From a bacterium (GTDB taxonomy: Bacteria; JAHJDO01): a stretch of DNA of 6,647 nt. Made by a program: the position numbers and the translations under genes. The stretch lies in assembly GCA_023129655.1 (NCBI GenBank), contig JAGMBN010000069.1, positions 1 through 6,647 on the forward strand, in the 5' to 3' direction. Below the pieces are notes generated by a model. It made no database searches. It was not told the DNA's origin and saw only the letters and a program-made list of their open reading frames with translations. Positions 1 to 4,871 of this stretch are shown here, in pieces (position 1 is the first letter of the stretch; each line of letters opens with the position of its first letter).

Positions 1-683
1 GTATCTGTATCTGATATCTGAGCAATAAGATCATAGACTGACTGCATGGATTTTGCTTTCCCAATAATATTAGAGGGGCAAAAACGGGTCTTAAGCTCAT
101 TCTGAAGACGGAGATTTTCTTCAACTAACCGCTCACGCTCTTCTTGAATAGACTGCCTGAGCCGGACAGCCTGAGCGACCATTGAAGCAATAATAGAAAG
201 TAGCCGTACATCCTCTTCAGAAGATATAGTGTTATTGAACAGCTGGTCAGCACTTAGCGCACCTATTACCTCATTACCAAGTTTAATCGGAACGCAGATA
301 AAGGAAATATCCTTTTTACGCAGAGATTTCCTTGCGCCGGTTTTGTTTAAGAATAACGGATTTTCAGAAATTCGTGGCACTACTGCAGACCTTCCGGTTT
401 GCACCACTTTTCCTGTAATGCCTTCACCAAGTTTGTATCTACCTTTTTCCTTTTGGCTTGTTGAAAGCCCATAAGCAGCTTCTATTCCTATTTCCTCTGT
501 GTCCCTGTTTAAGAGAGTAAGAGTTCCTCGTGACATTCCCATATGCTCAGCTAAAGATTTTAAGACCGGATTCACCACATCTCTAAGATCCATACTGCGA
601 TCAAGTATCTGGCTGATTTCAAAGAGCAGAGATAACTCTTTTACCTTACGCCTTACTTCTGTATGTTTTCTTTTACTCTCCAT
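1..683 (-). CDS. NifA-like sigma-54-dependent transcriptional activator, N-terminal part (runs off the left edge)
   Basis: Reading leftward from an ATG at 681-683, the frame stays open to the window edge (227 codons). Residues about 18-175 look like a GAF sensor domain, with LLFEISQILDRSMDL near the start and VPIKLGNEVIGALSAD near the end. Residues 177-198 are a charged, probably coiled-coil linker. From about residue 202 the sequence CPSNIIGKAKSMQSVYDLI matches the beginning of the AAA+ domain of sigma-54 activators such as NifA and PspF, just before the Walker A region, which lies outside the window. Proteins of this family sense a small molecule or redox signal through GAF and remodel sigma-54 RNA polymerase at -24/-12 promoters. 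The ribosome site is weak (purine-rich GAAAGAAAAAG). The gene is divergent from the tRNA-tig run. Its target and ligand are unknown, and nothing shows that it controls nitrogen fixation. The family call is firm; a C-terminal HTH cannot be checked. Confidence 0.88.
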   Translation of the reverse strand, partial: MESKRKHTEVRRKVKELSLLFEISQILDRSMDLRDVVNPVLKSLAEHMGMSRGTLTLLNRDTEEIGIEAAYGLSTSQKEKGRYKLGEGITGKVVQTGRSAVVPRISENPLFLNKTGARKSLRKKDISFICVPIKLGNEVIGALSADQLFNNTISSEEDVRLLSIIASMVAQAVRLRQSIQEERERLVEENLRLQNELKTRFCPSNIIGKAKSMQSVYDLIAQISDTD

Positions 684-713
684 AACTTTTTCTTTCTATC
701 TAGAACCTACCTA

Positions 714-742
714 ATTGTAGGATATTTTGCTGAACAAATCAA
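714..742 (-). promoter_or_regulatory. Sigma-70-type promoter for the GAF/sigma-54 activator gene
   Basis: On the minus strand TTGATT (742-737) and TACAAT (719-714) are separated by exactly 17 bases, close to the TTGACA/TATAAT consensus. Transcription would begin near 707, about 24 bases before the ATG at 683. This suggests the activator is itself made from a housekeeping promoter. The prediction rests on sequence match and position only. Confidence 0.5.
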
Positions 743-974
743 CCTCCAAATAACGGGAGTTATGGAGTGGTGATTCAGGTAGTGGAAAATATTTTTCAAG
801 AGTTCGCCAAAACGCAAAAGATGGAGAAAGCAGAGAAAAGTTAATAAGATAGATTATCCATCGAATTTTTTTTGTTTTTAATGGTACAAATAATACCACC
901 AAGATTCATGCGTAAATATACGCTAAGGACATAACCAAGCCACTTTTCCCAGATGACTAATAGTTTTAAGGCTC

Positions 975-1005
975 TTGACACCTGCAAGTAAAACGCAAAA
1001 ATAAT
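975..1005 (+). promoter_or_regulatory. Candidate upstream promoter for the tRNA-tig run
   Basis: A perfect -35 hexamer TTGACA (975-980) is followed after 19 bases by AATAAT (1000-1005), five of six matches to the -10 consensus. The spacer is longer than the ideal 17, so strength is doubtful. It lies upstream of the second candidate and points toward tRNA-Lys. Confidence 0.27.
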
Positions 1006-1009
1006 TCTC

Positions 1010-1037
1010 TTGCCATTGATGTAAAAATGAGTATAAT
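1010..1037 (+). promoter_or_regulatory. Candidate promoter for the tRNA-Lys-Leu-Gly-tig transcript
   Basis: TTGCCA (1010-1015) and a perfect TATAAT (1032-1037) are separated by 16 bases. Transcription would start near 1044, leaving a leader of about 175 bases before tRNA-Lys at 1219. It is the best + strand promoter match I see in the gap, and no good one was found closer to the tRNA. The distance is long for a tRNA operon, so a nearer weak promoter cannot be excluded. Confidence 0.4.
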
Positions 1038-1218
1038 ACGTCTCGTTTTGTTTGTAAATAGACATAGTTTAGTATGGTAGTTACACAATATATTAACAGC
1101 AATTATACTATGAGTGTAAATTTTAGTTACTATTTGGACACAAGTGGAATTTTAGGTGAAAAATTTTGAATATTCGTCCTTTTGTAACTTGCTAGACTGA
1201 AAGCAGTTAGCTTTATCG

Positions 1219-1292
1219 GGGTCGTTAGCTCAACTAGGCAGAGCAGCGGACTCTTAATCCGTTGGTTGTGGGTTCGATTCCCTCACGGCCTA
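1219..1292 (+). tRNA. tRNA-Lys (anticodon CTT)
   Basis: A full cloverleaf can be drawn. The acceptor is GGGTCGT (1219-1225) with ACGGCCT (1285-1291), and the D stem is GCTC/GAGC. The anticodon stem is GCGGA/TCCGT around the loop CTCTTAA, with anticodon CTT at 1253-1255. The T loop is TTCGATT, and the discriminator is A1292. CCA is not encoded (A is followed by CTA) and must be added. Two weaknesses stand out: the first acceptor pair is G-T, and the T stem GTGGG/CCCTC contains a T-T mismatch (1269 with 1283). It reads lysine AAG codons. It is the first of three closely spaced tRNAs, probably cut from one precursor. Confidence 0.9.
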
Positions 1293-1298
1293 CTAAGA

Positions 1299-1382
1299 GC
1301 GAGGGTGGCGGAACTGGCATACGCGCTAGATTTAGGATCTAGTTCCTTTACAGGAATGCGGGTTCAACTCCCGCCTCTCGCA
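1299..1382 (+). tRNA. tRNA-Leu (anticodon TAG)
   Basis: This is a class II tRNA. The acceptor GCGAGGG (1299-1305) pairs with CTCTCGC (1375-1381), and the anticodon stem CTAGA/TCTAG encloses TTTAGGA with anticodon TAG at 1333-1335. The long variable arm has a five-pair stem TTCCT/AGGAA (1343-1347 with 1352-1356), as expected for leucine tRNAs. The T arm is GCGGG/CCCGC around TTCAACT. The discriminator is A1382. CCA is not encoded. It begins six bases after tRNA-Lys and reads CUN leucine codons, chiefly CUA. Confidence 0.95.
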
Positions 1383-1396
1383 CTAAAGAGTTTTAC

Positions 1397-1471
1397 GCGG
1401 GTGTAGCTCAGTGGTAGAGCCCTTCGTTGCCAACGAAGTGGTCGTGGGTTCGAATCTCATCACCCGCTCCA
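1397..1471 (+). tRNA. tRNA-Gly (anticodon GCC), CCA encoded
   Basis: The acceptor GCGGGTG (1397-1403) pairs with CACCCGC (1461-1467). The anticodon stem CTTCG/CGAAG holds TTGCCAA with anticodon GCC at 1429-1431. The T arm is GTGGG/CTCAT around TTCGAAT. The discriminator is T1468 and, unlike the two tRNAs before it, CCA is encoded at 1469-1471. The final A is also the first base of the Shine-Dalgarno of tig, so tRNA 3' processing and tig translation share the same site. It reads GGC and GGU glycine codons. Confidence 0.95.
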
Positions 1472-1477
1472 AGGAGG
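1471..1477 (+). promoter_or_regulatory. Shine-Dalgarno of tig, starting on the tRNA-Gly CCA end
   Basis: AAGGAGG lies nine bases before the ATG at 1487 and fixes the trigger-factor start. An out-of-frame ATG at 1479 is too close to the site and its frame stops after 25 codons. The same reading frame as tig is also open upstream through the tRNA, but that extension encodes tRNA sequence and is not protein. Confidence 0.85.
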
Positions 1478-1486
1478 AATGAAAAA

Positions 1487-2704
1487 ATGGCAGACACTAC
1501 TAGCAGCAACGTTAAGACAGATATCAAGGATATTGGAAATTGCGGTCGGCTCTTAAAAATTGAAGTTCCTGTTGAACTTGTTGAGAAAGAGACAAAAAAC
1601 GCATACAGCGCCATCCAGAAGACTGCATCGGTACATGGATTCAGGATAGGAAAAACACCGTATCCCATTTTAAAGATACGCTTTGGGAAAGCCCTAAATG
1701 AGGAAATTAAGGAGAAACTCATTAATCAAACCTATCAGGATATACTCAAGAATCATAATTTAATCCCTATTTCCGAGCCCAAAATAGATAATATCTCATT
1801 TGAAGAAGGAAAGCCGTTTACGTATGAGGTATCTTTGGAAATAAAGCCTGAGATAAAACTCGCCGGCTACAAAGGATTAAAGATATCTGCAAAACCTATT
1901 AATGTTTCGGATGATGACATTAATAATGCATTGAAAATGAGACAAGAGCAGAACGCGGAATTTGTTCCGGTCAATCGGCCTGCAAAAGTTGGTGACCAAA
2001 CAATAATAGATTTTGAGATAATTACCGATAGCGCTCCGTCAAAAAAACAGACTAATGCTCCGTATATATTAGGTTCTAAAATATTCCCTGAAAAAGTAGA
2101 AGAAGAACTAGTCGGAGCAAAAATAGACGACAAGAAAGAAGTTGAAGTAATTTCAAATTCTTTAGAAAAGAACATAAAAACTATTTATAAAATAACTATC
2201 AAACAAATAAAAGAAAAAAAGCTTCTACCGATTAACGACGAATTTGCAAAGGAATTGGGTGATTTTAAAAACCTTATTGAGCTTAAAGACGATATTCAGA
2301 AGAGACTTAAAAGCGTTGCCGAAGACAAACAAAAAGCAGACATTAAAGAGCAGTTATTAGACATGGTCAGCGAAAACTCCAAGATGTTAATCCCAGCAGG
2401 ACTTGTCGACAAACAAATAGACTACATGGGTACACGTAGCGGAGAAAAAGACACTGACAAGAGTAAATGGAAAGAGAAATATTCAAAAGAAGCAGCTAAA
2501 GACGTAAAAAAAATGCTGGTTCTGGAGGAGATTGCTGAAAAAGAAAAACTGGGTGTCAGCATAGAGGAAGCAAAGCAAAAGCTCCAGAATCTGGCAGGCG
2601 ATAATAAAACAGCTAAGCTGGATAGTTATACTGAATACATACAAAGACAAATGAAAAGACAGAAAATTCTTGACTTTATATATGAGAACGCCAAAATTTT
2701 ATAA
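1487..2704 (+). CDS. tig: Trigger factor, ribosome-associated chaperone
   Basis: The product has 405 residues (E. coli 432). Trigger factor docks beside the ribosome exit tunnel and shields nascent chains. The N-terminal domain (about 1-125) carries the ribosome-docking signature GFRIGKTP (51-58) and IRFGKAL just after it, close to the family GFRxGKxP form. Residues about 163-243 correspond to the FKBP-like PPIase domain, opening with KVGDQTIIDFE. This domain is short: the usual dG-x-F and IPGFE segments are not recognisable (FPEKVEEELVG stands at the second), so isomerase activity is doubtful. Residues about 248-405 form the helical chaperone arms, lysine-rich, with LIPAGLVDKQIDYM typical of the family. 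The start is set by AAGGAGG. tig next to clpP is a common arrangement in bacteria. Transcription probably reads through from the tRNAs. Confidence 0.96.
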   Translation: MADTTSSNVKTDIKDIGNCGRLLKIEVPVELVEKETKNAYSAIQKTASVHGFRIGKTPYPILKIRFGKALNEEIKEKLINQTYQDILKNHNLIPISEPKIDNISFEEGKPFTYEVSLEIKPEIKLAGYKGLKISAKPINVSDDDINNALKMRQEQNAEFVPVNRPAKVGDQTIIDFEIITDSAPSKKQTNAPYILGSKIFPEKVEEELVGAKIDDKKEVEVISNSLEKNIKTIYKITIKQIKEKKLLPINDEFAKELGDFKNLIELKDDIQKRLKSVAEDKQKADIKEQLLDMVSENSKMLIPAGLVDKQIDYMGTRSGEKDTDKSKWKEKYSKEAAKDVKKMLVLEEIAEKEKLGVSIEEAKQKLQNLAGDNKTAKLDSYTEYIQRQMKRQKILDFIYENAKIL

Positions 2705-2710
2705 TTAATG

Positions 2711-2725
2711 CAGGCATGTAGCCTG
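2711..2725 (+). other. Small inverted repeat just upstream of the clpP ribosome site
   Basis: CAGGC (2711-2715) and GCCTG (2721-2725) are perfectly complementary around a five-base loop. The hairpin ends two bases before the very strong site GGAGGTGA (2728-2735) of clpP. It has no following T run, so it is not a terminator. It could be a processing or stabilising element in the tig-clpP mRNA, or chance, since five pairs is short. Confidence 0.25.
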
Positions 2726-2739
2726 ATGGAGGTGATATT

Positions 2740-3324
2740 ATGAGTTTAATTCCAATGGTAATAGAGCAAACAGGCAGAACCGAACGCGCGTATGACATTT
2801 ATTCAAGGTTATTAAAGGATAGAAATATAATTATTGGAACGCCTATAGATGATAATGTGGCTAATGTTGTAATTGCGCAGATATTGTATCTGGAGTTTGA
2901 AGCTCAGGATAAGGACATAACCATTTATATAAACAGTCCCGGAGGGGTTGCTACTGCAGGATTAGCGATATATGACACTATGCAGTATGTGAAATCGAAT
3001 ATCGTTACTATTTGCATGGGACAGGCAGCGAGTGCTGCTGCTATATTACTTGCTGCGGGAACAAAAGGGAAAAGAATGTCTCTTCCAAATGTGCGCGTCC
3101 TTATTCATCAGCCTTCAGGAGGTATGCAGGGACAGGTGTCGGATATTAATATCCATGCAAAAGAAATGCTTGATTTAAAAAAGAAAGTAAATAAAATTCT
3201 CGCAAAGCATACAGGGCAGTCAATAGAAAAAATAGAAACTGATACAGATAGAGACTTCTTTATGTCAGCTGAACAAGCCAAGGAATATGGTATTGTTGAC
3301 GAGGTAATCGCGGAGAAGAAGTAA
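2740..3324 (+). CDS. clpP: ATP-dependent Clp protease proteolytic subunit ClpP
   Basis: The product has 194 residues, the normal ClpP length. ClpP is a self-compartmentalised cytoplasmic serine protease that degrades proteins fed by ClpX or ClpA/ClpC ATPases. The catalytic triad is visible as Ser98 in GQAAS, His123 in LIHQPSGG and Asp172 in DRDFF. The substrate-binding stretch INSPGG is at 65-70. The N-terminus MSLIPMVIEQTGRTERAYDI is typical, including the residues that form the axial loops and the usual processing region. Translation begins from a near-ideal site GGAGGTGA seven bases ahead of the ATG. clpX, which commonly follows clpP, is not next; a small MerR-like gene begins 13 bases downstream instead. 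The unfoldase partner must be encoded elsewhere. Confidence 0.98.
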   Translation: MSLIPMVIEQTGRTERAYDIYSRLLKDRNIIIGTPIDDNVANVVIAQILYLEFEAQDKDITIYINSPGGVATAGLAIYDTMQYVKSNIVTICMGQAASAAAILLAAGTKGKRMSLPNVRVLIHQPSGGMQGQVSDINIHAKEMLDLKKKVNKILAKHTGQSIEKIETDTDRDFFMSAEQAKEYGIVDEVIAEKK

Positions 3325-3337
3325 CGGAGTTTAAGCT

Positions 3338-3682
3338 ATGGCTATTAAAACTGACAGAGACATGAGAAAGAGCGAGGATTTTCAGGAACTAAATGTTCCT
3401 GTTGCTGAGAGAAAACGAATGGGTTACGTTGAGGATAGAGAGCTTGTGACAGAGACAAAAATTTCTTTTTTTACAGTCCAAAATTATGTTCAGACAGGAC
3501 TTCTTGAAATAGATGCTGAAACGCTTCAAGGGAGAAAATTATTTAAAAAAGACAAAGCACTGAAACGATTAAAGGTATTAACTCATATGCAAAAATTGCA
3601 TCCGGTGCATGAGCTGAAAAACGCAATATATAGTCCAGACTTTAATGAAAACGAGTTTTTAGAAAAAATAGAAAATGGGTAA
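3338..3682 (+). CDS. Small MerR-like helix-turn-helix protein between clpP and rplM
   Basis: The product has 114 residues. Residues about 40-90 resemble the MerR-type winged helix: SFFTVQNYVQTGLLE matches the recognition-helix pattern followed by GLL, and GRKLFKKDKALKRLKVL matches the wing plus helix segment (usually gyRlYseedl-rL-xI). The following HPVHELKNAI resembles the third helix. A charged N-terminal extension of about 35 residues precedes it, and there is no long C-terminal dimerisation coiled coil or effector domain. It starts after CGGAG (3325-3329), 13 bases downstream of the clpP stop and 15 bases ahead of rplM, so it is cotranscribed. A role as a regulator of this growth/proteolysis operon or as a ClpP-linked adaptor is inference. 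The fold call is moderately sure and the function is unknown. Confidence 0.7.
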   Translation: MAIKTDRDMRKSEDFQELNVPVAERKRMGYVEDRELVTETKISFFTVQNYVQTGLLEIDAETLQGRKLFKKDKALKRLKVLTHMQKLHPVHELKNAIYSPDFNENEFLEKIENG

Positions 3683-3697
3683 TAGGAGATCAAGATA

Positions 3698-4138
3698 GTG
3701 AAAACATTTATTCCTAAAGAAGATAATACAGAAAGAATGTGGTATATTGTAAATGCAGAAGATAAGGTTCTGGGGAGATTGGCGTCTAAAGTTGCGACTA
3801 TACTCAGAGGGAAACATAAACCTATATATGTTCCTCATGCTGATGTTGGAGACCATGTAATTGTTATTAACGCGGCTAAAATTCGCCTGACAGGTAAAAA
3901 ACAGGAACAAAAAGTTTATTATCACTACTCAGGGTATCCGGGAGGACTTAAAGAGACACTTCTTTCCGACTTGATGGAAAAGCGCCCGGAGGAAGTTATA
4001 AAAAGAGCTGTGAAAGGCATGCTCCCCAAAAATAAGCTCGGGAGAAAAATGCTGACAAAATTAAAGGTTTACTCGGATAAAGAACATCATCAGGAAGCTC
4101 AAAAACCTGTTCCTATTCCGGCTGAAATGGAAATATAA
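3698..4138 (+). CDS. rplM: 50S ribosomal protein L13
   Basis: The product has 146 residues (E. coli 142). L13 is an early-assembly protein of the large subunit that binds 23S rRNA. Recognisable family segments are WYIVNAEDKVLGRLAS (15-30), the GDHVIVINAAKIRLTGKK segment (51-68), SGYPGGLK (78-85) and AVKGMLPKNKLGRKML (104-119). The start is GTG at 3698, chosen because AGGAG (3684-3688) lies nine bases ahead and the family N-terminus is included. The first 13 residues are slightly longer than in E. coli. It is followed directly by rpsI, the near-universal bacterial pairing. Confidence 0.98.
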   Translation: MKTFIPKEDNTERMWYIVNAEDKVLGRLASKVATILRGKHKPIYVPHADVGDHVIVINAAKIRLTGKKQEQKVYYHYSGYPGGLKETLLSDLMEKRPEEVIKRAVKGMLPKNKLGRKMLTKLKVYSDKEHHQEAQKPVPIPAEMEI

Positions 4139-4150
4139 AGGAGATATATT

Positions 4151-4567
4151 GTGGTAAAAGCGGTGAAAACAGCGAAAGCAAAACAAGTATTCTACTCTAC
4201 CGGCAGACGGAAAACATCTGTCGCTCGCGTTCGATTAATTCCGGGAAAAGGAGAGATAATAATAAATAAGAAACCTTATAAAGATTATTTTAGGAATGAT
4301 ACATTAAGCATAACTATATGCCAGCCGTTTAATGAAACGGACACTCTTGAAAAATATCATATTTTTGCAACTGTTGATGGCGGAGGAAGTTCCGGTCAGG
4401 CAGGTGCGATCCGTCATGGTATATCAAGAGCGTTAGTAAAGGCTGATGAAGGATTAAAGGATACTTTAAAGAAAGTAGGATTCCTTACCCGTGATCCGAG
4501 AAAGAAAGAAAGAAAGAAATACGGACAAAAGGGCGCGCGTAAACAGTTTCAATTTACTAAGAGATAA
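4151..4567 (+). CDS. rpsI: 30S ribosomal protein S9
   Basis: The product has 138 residues (E. coli 130). S9 sits in the head of the small subunit, and its basic C-terminal tail reaches the P-site tRNA. Visible signatures are STGRRKTSVARV (16-27), GGGSSGQAGAIRHGISRAL (77-95) and TRDPRKKERKKYG (113-125), ending with the canonical QFTKR-type tail. The start is GTG at 4151, seven bases after AGGAG (4139-4143), which directly follows the rplM stop. The codons for RKKERKK form a perfect GAAA tandem repeat at 4500-4519. An N-terminal extension of about eight lysine-rich residues precedes the conserved core. Confidence 0.98.
   Translation: MVKAVKTAKAKQVFYSTGRRKTSVARVRLIPGKGEIIINKKPYKDYFRNDTLSITICQPFNETDTLEKYHIFATVDGGGSSGQAGAIRHGISRALVKADEGLKDTLKKVGFLTRDPRKKERKKYGQKGARKQFQFTKR
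4500..4519 (+). repeat. Five tandem GAAA units inside rpsI
   Basis: Positions 4500-4519 are five perfect copies of GAAA, coding for the conserved RKKERKK stretch of S9. Because the unit is four bases, gain or loss of one copy would shift the frame. The +1 frame, which is that of zapA, is open from 4491 through to the zapA stop at 4865. Confidence 0.85.
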
Positions 4568-4583
4568 CAAGCTTCTTATACAT

Positions 4584-4865
4584 ATGTCTGATCAGCAACA
4601 GATAAAAATCAGTGTACTTGGCGCAGAATATAAGATTAAAACTGATAAAGACCCATCCCAGATTCGCAAAATTGAAGAGTATCTGAATAATAAAATAAGT
4701 GAGATCTCTAACAGCACACATATAGCGTCATCTCTTAAAATCACTACTTGGACTGCCTTATTTATTGCAGAAGAATTCCTTTCATATAAAGAAAAAACCG
4801 AACAGCATGCGCAAAAAATTGATGATATAATTAAGAAAATAGATAAAACAAATCTTGAAACATAA
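4584..4865 (+). CDS. zapA: Cell division protein ZapA
   Basis: The product has 93 residues, the usual ZapA size. ZapA crosslinks FtsZ filaments and stabilises the division ring. The N-terminal globular part includes IKISVLGAEYKIKTDKDP (7-24), matching the family start in which a beta strand is followed by G-x-x-Y-x-I. Residues 25-92 form a long amphipathic helix with SSLKITTWTALFIAEEF (49-65), where the family has SxxKxAxLAALNIADE-like residues, then a coiled-coil tail. The start at 4584 is chosen because it lies just before the conserved strand; the same frame is open further upstream inside rpsI. No Shine-Dalgarno is visible in the 16 bases after the rpsI stop, so translation may depend on coupling to rpsI. 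Confidence 0.86.
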   Translation: MSDQQQIKISVLGAEYKIKTDKDPSQIRKIEEYLNNKISEISNSTHIASSLKITTWTALFIAEEFLSYKEKTEQHAQKIDDIIKKIDKTNLET

Positions 4866-4871
4866 ATTTTC

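Larger units (their letters stand above)
841..1065 (-). pseudogene. Possible remnant of a tyrosine recombinase/integrase N-terminus
   Basis: The minus-strand frame starting at 1065 begins MSIYKQNETYYTHFYINGKR. This looks like the first beta strands of phage and ICE integrases, which often open with MSIYKR, an aromatic pair and a DFYINGKR-like segment. After about residue 21 the resemblance ends. The rest (74 residues in total) has no core-binding or catalytic features, as if the gene had been frameshifted and deleted. There is no clear ribosome site, and two + strand promoter candidates overlap it. Its position 150 bases from a tRNA cluster fits an old integration, but no attachment-site repeat was seen. 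A chance resemblance over 20 residues is quite possible. Confidence 0.22.
684..1218. other. Intergenic region without a convincing intact gene
   Basis: This AT-rich stretch separates the leftward activator gene from the rightward tRNA cluster. It holds the activator promoter near its left end, two + strand promoter candidates at 975-1037 and a possible decayed integrase start on the minus strand at 841-1065. A second minus-strand frame at 711-902 resembles nothing I recognise, lacks a ribosome site and runs through the activator promoter, so I do not call it. From about 1040 to 1218 I see only AT-rich sequence, which would be the leader of the tRNA transcript. No strong terminator hairpin was found. 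Confidence 0.6.

Noticed and set aside
229..714. Two + strand frames opposite the activator gene (229-474 and 499-714)
   Set aside because: They are antisense shadows of a clear GAF-domain coding frame and have no family resemblance.
796..809. Sigma-54-like site TGGCGA-ACTC-TTGA on the minus strand upstream of the activator gene
   Set aside because: The spacing fits, but the essential GC of the -12 element is GA, and a good sigma-70-type promoter lies closer to the gene.
711..902. Minus-strand frame of 63 residues starting at 902
   Set aside because: It overlaps the activator promoter at its end, overlaps another frame at its start, has no ribosome site and matches no family I know.
1063..1119. 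Inverted repeats CATAGT/ACTATG and TTACAC/GTGTAA in the tRNA leader
   Set aside because: They are short, interleaved rather than nested and sit in AT-rich DNA, so chance matches are expected. No riboswitch or T-box pattern was recognised.
1427..1486. Upstream in-frame extension of trigger factor
   Set aside because: It would be translated from inside tRNA-Gly. The strong AAGGAGG at 1471-1477 and the family N-terminus support ATG 1487.
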